NCBI GenBank assembly: GCA_029979505.1
Contig: JAPOHH010000007.1
Coordinates: forward strand, 1 to 58,690
From: a bacterium
GTDB taxonomy: Bacteria > Pseudomonadota > Gammaproteobacteria > GCA-002705445 > GCA-002716945
Length of the DNA stretch: 58,690 nt
Direction: 5' to 3'
Shown: positions 22,644-31,546 of the stretch, one piece after another
Layout: each line of letters starts with the position of its first letter
Position numbering within the stretch: the stretch's first letter is position 1
Translations under genes and position numbers: made by a program
The notes under the pieces: generated by a model
What the model was told of the DNA's origin: nothing
The model's input: the letters and a program-made list of their open reading frames with translations, nothing else
Databases searched by the model: none

Positions 22644-22871
22644 GTGTCAAACAAAAAAACACAACTTACTGATAAAGAAATAGGTGAAATTATTTATATG
22701 GCTTTATCTGATGATGTAAGTTTTGATAGTATTAAAAATCTTTATGGAATAGACAGTGATATGATAAAAAGAATTATGAAGCAGAATATATCTTTTGGAG
22801 CTTACAAAAAATGGAGAGAAAGAGTAAAAGTTTTCTCAAAAAGAAGAGAGCATTATAAATCGAATGTCTGA
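22644..22871 (+). CDS. Small helix-turn-helix-like protein (TIGR03643/DUF2805 type)
   Basis: The 75 residues start at GTG 22644. The pattern, LTDKEIGEIIYMALSDDVSF followed by a predicted helix-turn-helix and YKKWRERV, fits the uncharacterised TIGR03643/DUF2805 family. It could bind DNA, but no target is known. It lies 12 bases after the YtoQ gene, and its end overlaps the next gene by 8 bases. Its place beside proteorhodopsin makes a light-related role possible but unproven. Confidence 0.8.
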   Translation: MSNKKTQLTDKEIGEIIYMALSDDVSFDSIKNLYGIDSDMIKRIMKQNISFGAYKKWRERVKVFSKRREHYKSNV

Positions 22872-23136
22872 AAATAAAATTATCGTTAAACAGTCTTCAT
22901 CAATTTATGGTTCTTTAAGTATTATTTTTGGCTTTATAGGAATATTTATATTATCACCCTTATTCAGCCCACTTGCTCTTATTCTAGGGTTGCTAGCATG
23001 CCTTCAAAAAGAGTACACGGCAGGAATATTAGGAATCACTTTTGGCATAATTGGCATACTCACGTCTCCAATATTACTTGCACTTTTGAATATGCCAACC
23101 ATTATAATTCACCAATATCAGGGTGTTTCTATCTAA
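22864..23136 (+). CDS. Small membrane protein, function unknown
   Basis: The 90 residues have a short polar N-terminus, then two or three Gly/Ile-rich hydrophobic segments (about 14-50 and 52-78) separated by a charged KEYT turn. The pattern resembles DUF4190-type proteins, but I do not recognise a specific family. It overlaps the preceding gene by 8 bases and is the last gene before the proteorhodopsin promoter region. Confidence 0.75.
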   Translation: MSENKIIVKQSSSIYGSLSIIFGFIGIFILSPLFSPLALILGLLACLQKEYTAGILGITFGIIGILTSPILLALLNMPTIIIHQYQGVSI

Positions 23137-23159
23137 ATTGCACTAAATATAAGCATATT

Positions 23160-23203
23160 TTGACAATATATTTATTTTAAAAACCATACTTTTTGTTTAG
23201 AAT
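23160..23203 (+). promoter_or_regulatory. Probable promoter region of proteorhodopsin
   Basis: A consensus TTGACA lies at 23160-23165. Possible -10 boxes are CATACT at 23185-23190 (19-base spacer) and TAGAAT at 23198-23203, which has only a weak -35 partner. The 112-bp gap before proteorhodopsin is longer than most gaps here, so it probably holds its own promoter. Which box is used cannot be decided by eye. Confidence 0.45.
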
Positions 23204-23248
23204 GAGTCTAAGTATTATTTTTAAAACTATTAAAACAAGGAGTTAATT

Positions 23249-24010
23249 ATGAGGAATATTATGTCTTATGTATTCTCATTATTATTCGTAGTTTCTATGC
23301 CTTCAGTAGCACTAGCTGGAGACTTGCAAGCGAATGATTTTGTTGGAGTTACATTTTGGATAATTTCAATTTCCATGGTGGCAGCTACTTTGTTCTTTTT
23401 TTCTGAAAGATCAAGGGTTTCACCTAAATGGCAAACATCATTATCTGTAATCTCATTGGTAACGTTGATTGCTGCAGTACATTATTTCTATATGAGAGAT
23501 GTATGGGTAAGTACAGGAGAATCACCAACAGTATTTAGATATATTGATTGGATATTAACTGTACCTCTGCAAATGATTGAATTCTACTTAATACTAGCTG
23601 CTGTTACTACAGTTAGTGTTGGTGTCTTTAACAGATTATTAGTTGGAACACTTGTCATGCTTATAGGTGGATATTTAGGTGAAGCGGGAGTCATATCTGC
23701 AATGCTTGGATTCATCATTGGGATGGCAGGCTGGCTTTATATTCTATATGAAATATTTATGGGTGAAGCCGGACAGAAAAGTATGTCATGCGGAAGCGTG
23801 GGTGCACAAATGGCATTTAACGCATGTCGTATGATCGTATTGGTAGGTTGGGCTATCTATCCACTTGGATATCTATTTGGATATTTAATGGGTGGTGTAG
23901 ATGCTGCAAGCTTAAACCTAGTCTATAACCTTGCTGATTTTGTAAACAAAATCGCATTCGGTGTGTTTATCTGGGCAGCTGCTGTAGCAGATTCTTCAGA
24001 AACAGCTTAA
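23249..24010 (+). CDS. Proteorhodopsin, blue-tuned light-driven proton pump
   Basis: The 253 residues comprise a signal peptide (about 1-23, cut after ALA) and seven membrane helices. The offset from the reference protein is +3. Asp100 (Schiff-base counterion), Thr104 and Glu111 (proton donor) form the DTE set of a proton pump. His78 pairs with the counterion, and retinal binds Lys234 in ADFVNKIAFG. The spectral-tuning residue is Gln108 (PLQMIEFY), as in blue-absorbing types. AAGGAG lies 6 bases before ATG. The retinal-making genes follow directly. Confidence 0.98.
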   Translation: MRNIMSYVFSLLFVVSMPSVALAGDLQANDFVGVTFWIISISMVAATLFFFSERSRVSPKWQTSLSVISLVTLIAAVHYFYMRDVWVSTGESPTVFRYIDWILTVPLQMIEFYLILAAVTTVSVGVFNRLLVGTLVMLIGGYLGEAGVISAMLGFIIGMAGWLYILYEIFMGEAGQKSMSCGSVGAQMAFNACRMIVLVGWAIYPLGYLFGYLMGGVDAASLNLVYNLADFVNKIAFGVFIWAAAVADSSETA

Positions 24011-24027
24011 AAAAACTTACAACTTTG

Positions 24028-24053
24028 TACAAGGAGCGCTTGCGCTCCTTGTA
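24028..24053. other. Perfect 11-bp inverted repeat between proteorhodopsin and crtI
   Basis: TACAAGGAGCG at 24028-24038 is followed by the loop CTTG and then CGCTCCTTGTA at 24043-24053. As RNA it forms a strong hairpin after the proteorhodopsin stop, but no U-run follows, so it is not a textbook terminator. As DNA it ends at the TATAAT 6 bases before crtI and could be an operator. It may set the ratio of opsin to pigment enzymes. Confidence 0.75.
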
Positions 24054-24057
24054 TAAT
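24052..24057 (+). promoter_or_regulatory. -10 box of a possible leaderless crtI promoter
   Basis: TATAAT stands exactly 6 bases before the crtI ATG, and no Shine-Dalgarno is present. It overlaps the end of the inverted repeat. No good -35 is visible at 16-18 bases, so this is a hypothesis supported mainly by the same spacing at dnaN and the ArsR gene. Confidence 0.45.
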
Positions 24058-24063
24058 ATCTAA

Positions 24064-25533
24064 ATGAAAAAAGCAATTGTGATAGGCTCAGGCTTTGGTG
24101 GACTTGCTATTGCCTGTAGACTCAGGGCAATGAACTATGCAGTTACCGTACTTGAAAAACAAACTAATTTAGGTGGAAGAGCGAGAACCCTTAGCCATAA
24201 CGGTTTTGATTATGATGCTGGACCTACTGTCATTACAGCCCCATACCTAATTAATGAGCTTTTTGAACTATTAGATGAAAATTCTAGAGATTACTTTAAT
24301 TTACTTAAAGTGGAGCCTTTTTACAGATTTTTATTTCATGATAATACCTATTTTGATTATGGCTCCTCTTTAAAAACTATGCTTAATGAAATCAGTAGGA
24401 AGTATTCTAAAGAGGATTCATACGGTTACATTAAACTACTTAAGCATTCGAAAAGAATATTCAATACGGCATATTTGAAATTGTCTGACTATCCTTTTGA
24501 ATCGATTTACAGTATGACTCCGTATATACCTGAATTACTAAGAATACAGTTTTATAAATCAGTGCATTCGTCTGTTAAAGATTTTCTTAAAGACACTAAT
24601 CTCATTAAAGCGCTTAGCATGCATCCACTCTTAGTTGGAGGTAATCCATATACAACTACATCTATATACTTGCTTATTCAATATCTTGAATGGAAGTGGG
24701 GTGTGTATTATGCAGAAGGCGGTACACGCTCTATTGTTTATGGATTTGAAAAGTTATTCAAAAAGAAAGATATTAACTACCAAACAAATTGTGAAGTATT
24801 GGAAATTGAAGAGTATAAGAAAAATATCAAAAAAATTCATACAAATAATGGTACATATGAATCTGATTTGGTAGTCAGTAATGCGGATCCATCCTATTTT
24901 TATCAATCAATTTTAAAAAGAGCGCCTAAAAAAATCTTCAATAAAAGCTTTATGTTAAAGCACTCTATGGGCTTATTTGTTTTATATTTTTCCACAAAGA
25001 AACACTATAGTGATGTTAAACATCATACAATTATATTTAATAAAAGACACAAAGATTTACTTGATGATATTTTTGATAAAAAAGCTTATATAACTGATCC
25101 TAGTTTATATCTTCATAGACCAGCTGCTACTGATAAAAAAAATATACAAAAAAACTCTGATTCATTTTATGTTTTAGCACCAGTTGCTAATAATGAAAGT
25201 GTAATTAATTGGGATGAGAAAGGTGAGGAATTTTCCAATCATATTATCAATATACTCTCAGAAAAAATACTACCCAACCTCAAAGACAGCATCATAGATA
25301 AATTCTATGTAACACCGAATTACTTTGAAACAGATTTAAACTCTTTTAAAGGCAGTGGGTTTGGTATACAGCCAATATTTAGACAATCCGCATATTTTAG
25401 ATACTCCAATAAATCTAATGAGCTTGATAATTTATATTTTGTCGGGGCTGGAAGCCACCCCGGTGCAGGTGTTCCTGGTGTAATCTCATCTGCAAAAGTT
25501 ACAGAAAAGCTTATACTTAAATATGATGCTTAG
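24064..25533 (+). CDS. crtI: CrtI, phytoene desaturase
   Basis: CrtI is a flavoenzyme that introduces double bonds into phytoene to make lycopene. The 489 residues begin with the dinucleotide-binding loop GSGFGGLAIACRL, then LGGRA and DYDAGPTVIT. The C-terminal carotenoid-desaturase segment is FVGAGSHPGAGVPGVISSA. It is the first of four overlapping genes crtI-crtB-crtY-blh downstream of proteorhodopsin, and its end overlaps crtB by 11 bases. Confidence 0.95.
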   Translation: MKKAIVIGSGFGGLAIACRLRAMNYAVTVLEKQTNLGGRARTLSHNGFDYDAGPTVITAPYLINELFELLDENSRDYFNLLKVEPFYRFLFHDNTYFDYGSSLKTMLNEISRKYSKEDSYGYIKLLKHSKRIFNTAYLKLSDYPFESIYSMTPYIPELLRIQFYKSVHSSVKDFLKDTNLIKALSMHPLLVGGNPYTTTSIYLLIQYLEWKWGVYYAEGGTRSIVYGFEKLFKKKDINYQTNCEVLEIEEYKKNIKKIHTNNGTYESDLVVSNADPSYFYQSILKRAPKKIFNKSFMLKHSMGLFVLYFSTKKHYSDVKHHTIIFNKRHKDLLDDIFDKKAYITDPSLYLHRPAATDKKNIQKNSDSFYVLAPVANNESVINWDEKGEEFSNHIINILSEKILPNLKDSIIDKFYVTPNYFETDLNSFKGSGFGIQPIFRQSAYFRYSNKSNELDNLYFVGAGSHPGAGVPGVISSAKVTEKLILKYDA

Positions 25534-26350
25534 TTCTACTAAATATATTTTAAAACAAAATAGTAAGACTTTTTATATTGCATCTTTATTCCTTCCAAAG
25601 AATATTAAAAAGAAAGTTTTGTCAGTGTATGCATTTTGTAGACTTTATGATGATAATGTAGATCATGAACGTTCAGTTAACACATTAGATTTAGAAAAAA
25701 AAGTTTTAGGCTTTGGCATAGAAAAGAAAGTTGTTGATCAGCTTAAGGAAGGAATTGATTCAGACATGTATTCTAATAGAATATCATCCACTGGAGATTT
25801 ATTAAATTACTGTTATAAAGTAGCAGGGTGTGTCGGCATTATGATGTGTGATGTACTCAACATCAATGATAGAAGAGCTAAATATCATGCAATTGATTTA
25901 GGCATTGCGATGCAAATTACAAATATTTGCAGAGATATCAAAGAGGATTTTTCTATAAATAGAATATATTTACCTAAAGATAAAATATCTAAAAGTGAGA
26001 TGATAGAGAGAGATCAGGAAAAATTATTCATAGCCACATGTGATTTAATTGCTTTGTCAGATAAATATTATGAAAGTGCTCTGGAAGGAATAAAATACAT
26101 TCCGTTTAATACAAGATTTTCTATTTTATTTGCACTTTACATGTATCAAGAAATTGGTATTAAAATCAAGAGAAACAAAAAAAGATTCCTGGACAAAAAA
26201 CCAAATACCACAAAAATTGATAAGTTGAGAGTATTTACAAAGACTGTATTTATTTTCTTATATAAATATTTGCTGTGCAGTCCAAAGGATCATAACCACT
26301 TACTTCATTCTTCTTTGAAGGGATTACCCAATATACATGAAAGTCTATGA
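25523..26350 (+). CDS. crtB: CrtB, phytoene synthase
   Basis: CrtB joins two geranylgeranyl diphosphates into phytoene. The 275 residues have the two Mg-diphosphate sites of squalene/phytoene synthases: DDNVD at 43-47 and NICRDIKED at 134-142. Overlaps with crtI (11 bases) and crtY (14 bases) imply one coupled message. No crtE (GGPP synthase) lies in the cluster, so its substrate must come from elsewhere. Confidence 0.94.
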   Translation: MMLSSTKYILKQNSKTFYIASLFLPKNIKKKVLSVYAFCRLYDDNVDHERSVNTLDLEKKVLGFGIEKKVVDQLKEGIDSDMYSNRISSTGDLLNYCYKVAGCVGIMMCDVLNINDRRAKYHAIDLGIAMQITNICRDIKEDFSINRIYLPKDKISKSEMIERDQEKLFIATCDLIALSDKYYESALEGIKYIPFNTRFSILFALYMYQEIGIKIKRNKKRFLDKKPNTTKIDKLRVFTKTVFIFLYKYLLCSPKDHNHLLHSSLKGLPNIHESL

Positions 26351-27458
26351 TATCGTTATAATAGGAGCAGGATGCGCAGGACTTAGTCTTGCTTATAGAT
26401 TAATTAACAGATCATACAAAATATGTATTATTGAAAATAAATCGATTACAAACAGGATTAGAAAAACATGGTCCTATTGGAATACATACTCTCACCCATT
26501 TAAGCATTTAGAAAAGTATACCAACAGCAAATTATCCATTCATCATAAATGCTCAACAACTATACTTGATTGTTCTGAGCATAATTATTCTAGTATAGAT
26601 TCTTATGATTTTGATAATTACATTCTTAGAAAGATTGATGAGTGCCCAAATATAGAAATAATGTTTGATACACAAATAAAAGAAGTTGTACCTGCTGGCA
26701 GTCAATACAATATTAATCTTGATAGAGAAACAATATGTGCAAAATATGTTTTTGATAGTAGGCCAAATCATCAGACAATTCAGATGAAGCAAACATTTAA
26801 AGGACTATTCGTAAAGTTTGATAGGCCTATAGAAGATTTTACTAGTCAACTTATGGACTTCAGTGAGAAAAATGAGTTTCATTTTTTCTATTGTCTCCCG
26901 ATGGGAGATAATACGTATTTGTTTGAATCAACATATTACACTGGATTAAAAAAAGATAAAAATAACATGACAGACGAAATTCACAATTATATTAATAAAA
27001 AATATTCTGTTAAGTACTCTGTTGTAAGAGAAGAATATGGAGAAATTCCATTGTCTACAAATGTAAAAATAAACAAAAAGAGCTCAAACTATCTAAACAT
27101 TGGTATTCCATCGGGCTCTACGAGAGCCTCTACTGGTTATACATTTTTAAATATTCAGAAACAAGCAGATGAATATATAAAGAAACTAAACGGCCAAACA
27201 TATATTGAATATCCAAGTACATTGAAAAATAAAATTTTAAGAAAAATGGATAATGTTCTTTTGCAAATAATAAAATGCCAGCCTATTGATAGCAAATATA
27301 TCCTTTATAAAATGTTTGAATGTAATGACAGTAATAGAGTTATAAGATTTTTATCAGAAAAGCCGTCATTATTAGATATTATAATAATTATTTGGAATAT
27401 GCCTAAATTGATATTTATAAAATATGCTTTTAAATCATTTACAACAAAAAATATATAA
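26337..27458 (+). CDS. crtY: CrtY, lycopene beta-cyclase
   Basis: CrtY closes both ends of lycopene to make beta-carotene. The 373 residues start with the FAD/NAD-binding loop IIGAGCAGLSLAYRL and contain the cyclase segments KTWSYWNTYSHPF and GSTRASTGYTF. No hydroxylase or ketolase gene is nearby, so beta-carotene probably goes straight to retinal. It overlaps both neighbours. Confidence 0.93.
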   Translation: MKVYDIVIIGAGCAGLSLAYRLINRSYKICIIENKSITNRIRKTWSYWNTYSHPFKHLEKYTNSKLSIHHKCSTTILDCSEHNYSSIDSYDFDNYILRKIDECPNIEIMFDTQIKEVVPAGSQYNINLDRETICAKYVFDSRPNHQTIQMKQTFKGLFVKFDRPIEDFTSQLMDFSEKNEFHFFYCLPMGDNTYLFESTYYTGLKKDKNNMTDEIHNYINKKYSVKYSVVREEYGEIPLSTNVKINKKSSNYLNIGIPSGSTRASTGYTFLNIQKQADEYIKKLNGQTYIEYPSTLKNKILRKMDNVLLQIIKCQPIDSKYILYKMFECNDSNRVIRFLSEKPSLLDIIIIIWNMPKLIFIKYAFKSFTTKNI

Positions 27459-28326
27459 AAAATATCAACTGATATTATTGATGAATCTAAGCATTATTAG
27501 CTTGTTATTGATGATTGTTTCCCCAACCACTCTGAGCATTAATGTACAGCTTATACTTCTTTTAATCACTGTCACCATTATTGGAATACCACATGGTTAT
27601 TTTGATTTCTTAATTGCTAAGAAACTATTTTGTAATTATGATAATTGGCTTTTTAAATTTATCTTTGTATACACATCTTTATCGCTTATTTATTTGTTAG
27701 TCTGGTATATATCTCCAGCTGTAGCTCTGGCAATATTTCTGATTATGTCTATGTATCATTTTGGTATAGAAGAAACTGAAGATGTCGAAAATAATAACAA
27801 TTTAATGATACTATATTTAGGTAGTGTTCCAATTATTGTTCCTATTTTATTCCATACTCATGAAGTTTTTTACTTTTTTGATATATTACTTAATGAACAA
27901 ATTCTATTTAAAAGCAATTTTTACTTTTTAAAATTTGGTTATTGTGGTGGACTAATAGTTCTGTTACTTCTCAAATTAAGAAGACTATTGCCATTGTATG
28001 GATTACTGCTTGTTAATTTTATTTTCTTACCACCATTATTATCATTTATATTGTACTTTTGTTTTCATCATTCTATTAGGCATTACTTACATGCATTGGG
28101 TGATAGTAATATATATACTAATCAGATTAGTATTATGAAGTTTGCTATTATCTTTTTAGTACTAACAATATTTTTTACTGCAACAGTACTGTTGTACATG
28201 TCAGAGTTTTCAAACATGGCTTTTGAAAATATAGTCATTAAATATATTTTCATTACGCTTGCATGTCTCACTTTACCTCATCTACTGCTAAATATAATTT
28301 ATGAAAATGAAATGAATATGAAGTAA
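27424..28326 (+). CDS. blh: Blh, beta-carotene 15,15'-dioxygenase
   Basis: Blh cleaves beta-carotene into two retinals, the chromophore of proteorhodopsin. This 300-residue multi-pass membrane protein shows the family's iron-binding histidines: PHGYFD (His57), MYHFG (His112) and FHHSIRHY (His215, 216, 220). ATG 27424 lies 35 bases inside crtY. ATG 27481, after the crtY stop, is the alternative, and neither has a clear Shine-Dalgarno. Confidence 0.93.
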   Translation: MLLNHLQQKIYKKYQLILLMNLSIISLLLMIVSPTTLSINVQLILLLITVTIIGIPHGYFDFLIAKKLFCNYDNWLFKFIFVYTSLSLIYLLVWYISPAVALAIFLIMSMYHFGIEETEDVENNNNLMILYLGSVPIIVPILFHTHEVFYFFDILLNEQILFKSNFYFLKFGYCGGLIVLLLLKLRRLLPLYGLLLVNFIFLPPLLSFILYFCFHHSIRHYLHALGDSNIYTNQISIMKFAIIFLVLTIFFTATVLLYMSEFSNMAFENIVIKYIFITLACLTLPHLLLNIIYENEMNMK

Positions 28327-28408
28327 TGCTAAATTAGATTATTCTAATATTATTATCATAGTTGATTTTATTTTTTAAAAGAAGATACTCAGATTAGAGA
28401 GGTTTTAA

Positions 28409-28480
28409 ATGGTCTTATCAATTATAGCTTTTGTACTTTTAATGTGGCTATTTTGTTGTGGCTTTAAAAGTAAAAAATAA
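28409..28480 (+). CDS. 23-residue hydrophobic peptide upstream of acs
   Basis: This short frame reads MVLSIIAFVLLMWLFCCGF followed by a Lys-rich end. It is a single membrane helix with a positive tail on one side. GAGAGG lies 7 bases before ATG, and a possible promoter (TTGATT 28362-28367, GATACT 28384-28389) precedes it. The acs start is 30 bases downstream. The ribosome site and membrane-helix composition favour a real small protein or a leader peptide, but nothing else proves it. Confidence 0.5.
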   Translation: MVLSIIAFVLLMWLFCCGFKSKK

Positions 28481-28510
28481 ATATATTTTATACGGAAATT
28501 AGCTTTTAAT

Positions 28511-30448
28511 ATGAGTGTGTCTGATATTTATAAATCCAAAGATTGGGTTAAAGATAAAGCATTAATAACGGAAGAAGATTATAAAAAACTTTATAATCAA
28601 TCTATTTCAGATCCATCATCTTTTTGGGATGATCATGGCAAGCGACTTGATTGGTATAGACCCTATACAAAAGTTAGAGATTATTCCTATGATATAGATA
28701 ACCATTATATTAAGTGGTACGAAGATGGTGTTTTGAATGCGTCTTATAATTGTATTGATCGGCATATCAAAAATCATGGTGATAAGGTTGCTATAATATG
28801 GGAAGGAGATGATCCTAAAGAATCTAAAAAAATTACCTATAATGAACTTTTAATTGAGGTAAGTAAATTTTCAAATGGACTTAAGTCACTAGGCATTAAA
28901 AAGGGCGATAGAGTTACTATTTATATGCCAATGATTCCTGAAGCAGCTGTTGCGATGCTTGCTTGTGTGAGAATAGGAGCGATACACTCTGTTGTTTTTG
29001 GTGGATTTTCTCCTGATGCACTTGCCGGGAGACTCAAAGATTGTGATTCAAAATACATAATTACTGCCGATGAGGGTGTGAGAGGGGGTAAGCTTATTCC
29101 TTTAAAAGACAACGTTGATAAAGCAATTAGTAAAATTAATTACTCTATTGAATGTGTAGTTGTAAAAAGAACTGGTAATCCAATAGCTTGGAATCAAAAC
29201 GATTATTGGTACCATGAATTAATAACATCATCCTCTGATTATTGTGAGCCTGAAGCGATGTCAGCTGAAGACCCTATGTTTATTTTATATACGTCTGGAT
29301 CAACTGGTAAACCAAAAGGTGTAATGCATACAACAGGAGGATATCTTGTATATGCTTCTCTTACTCATCAATATGTTTTTGATTACCATGATGAGGATAT
29401 TTATTGGTGCACTGCAGATGTTGGTTGGGTCACTGGGCATTCATACATTATCTATGGACCTCTGTGTAACGGAGCAACAACACTAATGTTTGAGGGTGTA
29501 CCTCACTATCCGACACCAAGTAGGTTTTGGGATGTAGTAGATAAACATCAAGTGAATATTTTATATACCGCCCCAACCGCAATAAGAGCTTTAATGGCTG
29601 AGGGTGATGATAACGTCGAAAAGACTTCTAGAAAATCACTACGTGTGCTTGGGAGTGTGGGCGAACCTATTAATCCTGAAGCTTGGAGATGGTACTATGA
29701 AGTGGTTGGTAATTCTGAATGCTCAATTGTGGACACATGGTGGCAAACAGAAACTGGAGGAATAATGATAACACCACTAGTTGGTGCTATAGATATGAAA
29801 CCAGGATCGGCAACACTTCCTTTTTTTGGCATTAAACCTGTTCTGGTTGATCAAAATAATAATGTAGTGACTGGACCTGGCGAGGGAAGTTTATGCATTG
29901 ATTCTTCATGGCCAGGGCAGATGAGGTCAGTATATGGAGATCATCAAAGGTTTATTGATACATACTTTACACAATATCCAGGCAGATATTTTTCTGGAGA
30001 TGGATGCAAGAGAGACGAAGATGGATATTATTGGATAACAGGTAGAGTGGATGACGTAATAAATATTTCAGGACATAGACTTGGAACAGCAGAAGTTGAG
30101 TCTGCACTTGTCCTTCATCAAGATGTTTCGGAAGCAGCTGTAGTTGGTTACCCACATGACATAAAAGGACAAGGCTTGTATGCATATGTGACTTTAAACA
30201 AAGGAGTAAGACCATCAGAAGAGCTCGAGGAATATCTCCTGCAATGGGTTAAACAAGAAATTGGTTCAATAGCAAAACCTGATTTTATCCAATTCACAAG
30301 CGGTTTACCAAAAACTAGATCTGGCAAAATAATGAGAAGAATACTAAGGAAGATTTCTGTAAACGAACATGATAACTTAGGAGATACATCCACACTTGCT
30401 GATCCAGCTGTTGTAGATGAGCTCATTAAAAAAAGAAAAAATAAATAA
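28511..30448 (+). CDS. acs: Acetyl-CoA synthetase (AMP-forming)
   Basis: Acs activates acetate to acetyl-CoA in the cytoplasm through acetyl-AMP. The 645 residues are the usual length for this enzyme. The ATP-binding loop [15 protein letters not shown] and the acetylation-controlled catalytic lysine in RSGKIMRR (Lys606) are both present. This lysine is the known target of Pat/CobB-type control in relatives. The unknown gene at 30449 starts at the very next base. Confidence 0.96.
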   Translation: MSVSDIYKSKDWVKDKALITEEDYKKLYNQSISDPSSFWDDHGKRLDWYRPYTKVRDYSYDIDNHYIKWYEDGVLNASYNCIDRHIKNHGDKVAIIWEGDDPKESKKITYNELLIEVSKFSNGLKSLGIKKGDRVTIYMPMIPEAAVAMLACVRIGAIHSVVFGGFSPDALAGRLKDCDSKYIITADEGVRGGKLIPLKDNVDKAISKINYSIECVVVKRTGNPIAWNQNDYWYHELITSSSDYCEPEAMSAEDPMFILYTSGSTGKPKGVMHTTGGYLVYASLTHQYVFDYHDEDIYWCTADVGWVTGHSYIIYGPLCNGATTLMFEGVPHYPTPSRFWDVVDKHQVNILYTAPTAIRALMAEGDDNVEKTSRKSLRVLGSVGEPINPEAWRWYYEVVGNSECSIVDTWWQTETGGIMITPLVGAIDMKPGSATLPFFGIKPVLVDQNNNVVTGPGEGSLCIDSSWPGQMRSVYGDHQRFIDTYFTQYPGRYFSGDGCKRDEDGYYWITGRVDDVINISGHRLGTAEVESALVLHQDVSEAAVVGYPHDIKGQGLYAYVTLNKGVRPSEELEEYLLQWVKQEIGSIAKPDFIQFTSGLPKTRSGKIMRRILRKISVNEHDNLGDTSTLADPAVVDELIKKRKNK

Positions 30449-30835
30449 ATGATAGATATCGTTAAGAAAAGAGTAATCGACTGGGACAATCAACTTCGTA
30501 AGGAGAAACATTTCAATGAAAAGTTTGGAACTAATCTAACACCAAGCGAAGTTAAAGAACTCACTGGATCATTTAGAAGACTTACAAATAAAAGTAAAAG
30601 CAAGATAGGAGACGGTTCTTTAGAACCATCTGAAGAATTTTATCTATCATTAGATATTATGAAACAGAATCAATATTCTCATATCTGTAAGAATAGAAGT
30701 GCGGCATTTTATAAAATAGGAGATGAACCAGACTCTGATAAAAATAATACTGAGAATCAAGATGCGTTTAAAGAATGGGATCAGAAGCTTGATGAATTTA
30801 AAGCACAAAATAATTGGGACCAATTTGTTAAGTAA
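30449..30835 (+). CDS. Unknown 128-residue charged protein
   Basis: I do not recognise this protein. It is soluble, very rich in Lys, Asp, Glu and Asn, and has no signal peptide or membrane segment. Two related Trp motifs, DWDNQL near the start and EWDQKL near the end, flank the middle. The ATG follows the acs stop with no gap, and the SRAP gene follows 2 bases after its own stop, so all three are likely co-transcribed. Confidence 0.8.
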   Translation: MIDIVKKRVIDWDNQLRKEKHFNEKFGTNLTPSEVKELTGSFRRLTNKSKSKIGDGSLEPSEEFYLSLDIMKQNQYSHICKNRSAAFYKIGDEPDSDKNNTENQDAFKEWDQKLDEFKAQNNWDQFVK

Positions 30836-30837
30836 TA

Positions 30838-31416
30838 ATGTGTGGCAGATATACTCTTACTAACAAGGCAGAGGTAAAGAAGAAATTTGATATTGAACTT
30901 GATCAGAATTTTAACATCTGCCCTAGTATGAATGTTCCGGTACTGACCAATAAAATTCAAATGCTTAAATGGAGCTACTCTCCAGACTGGGCAAAATTTC
31001 CAATGAACCTTATTAATGCTAGATTTGAAACTATCCATGAAAAGCCATCATTTAGAAATGCTAAAAGATGTGTATTTATTATGGACGGATGGTTTGAGTG
31101 GAAGAGATATTTTGATTGGAAAAGAAGAGAGCATGTCAAAGACCCATACTATCATCATCTAAACAGCAACCTTATTTATGTTGGCGGATTATATAATGAG
31201 ACTGGCTGTGTTTGCGTAACAAAACAATCCGTTAAACCTATTTCAGACATTCATAATAGACAACCCATTCTTTTAGATGAAAGTCAGATTGAAAAGTGGT
31301 TAAACGGGAATTATATTCTGAGTGACTCTACATCTCCGAAGGTACAGATTCATAAAGTATCATCATATGTAAACTCACCCAAGAACAATGACTATAAGTG
31401 TATTCAACCTATATAA
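30838..31416 (+). CDS. SRAP-family (YedK/HMCES) abasic-site crosslinking protein
   Basis: Proteins of this family use Cys2 to bond covalently to abasic sites in single-stranded DNA and shield them. The key residues are all visible: Cys2 (MCGRYTL), Asn60 (NARFET), Glu87 (GWFEWKR) and His139 (IHNRQPIL). The 192 residues are slightly shorter than E. coli YedK. There is no LexA box in the 2-base gap upstream, so if it is SOS-controlled the signal lies elsewhere. Confidence 0.92.
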   Translation: MCGRYTLTNKAEVKKKFDIELDQNFNICPSMNVPVLTNKIQMLKWSYSPDWAKFPMNLINARFETIHEKPSFRNAKRCVFIMDGWFEWKRYFDWKRREHVKDPYYHHLNSNLIYVGGLYNETGCVCVTKQSVKPISDIHNRQPILLDESQIEKWLNGNYILSDSTSPKVQIHKVSSYVNSPKNNDYKCIQPI

Positions 31417-31546
31417 ATATTTTGCTTGTCAATTTTGTAAAAAAGAATAACAAAACTGATGCTATTACATCATATAAAGGTTGTGCATCTGGATAACCAT
31501 AGTTCCATAAAATTATTAGGAAAAGCCAAATTAGAAACAGCAGCAT
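31409..31546 (-). CDS. 45-residue two-helix membrane protein
   Basis: This short frame begins MLLFLIWLFLIILW, has a polar loop NYGYPDAQPLYD, and then a second hydrophobic stretch with a Lys-rich end. That is a helix-loop-helix membrane hairpin. Its ATG overlaps the last base of the preceding SHOCT gene's stop (TAATG), a classical coupling arrangement. Its end overlaps the convergent SRAP stop by 8 bases. I do not recognise a family. Confidence 0.6.
   Translation of the reverse strand: MLLFLIWLFLIILWNYGYPDAQPLYDVIASVLLFFFTKLTSKIFI

Noticed and set aside
27424-27458. Frameshift between crtY and blh suggested by their 35-base overlap
   Set aside because: Both proteins are complete with all family motifs; overlap is common in this gene cluster.
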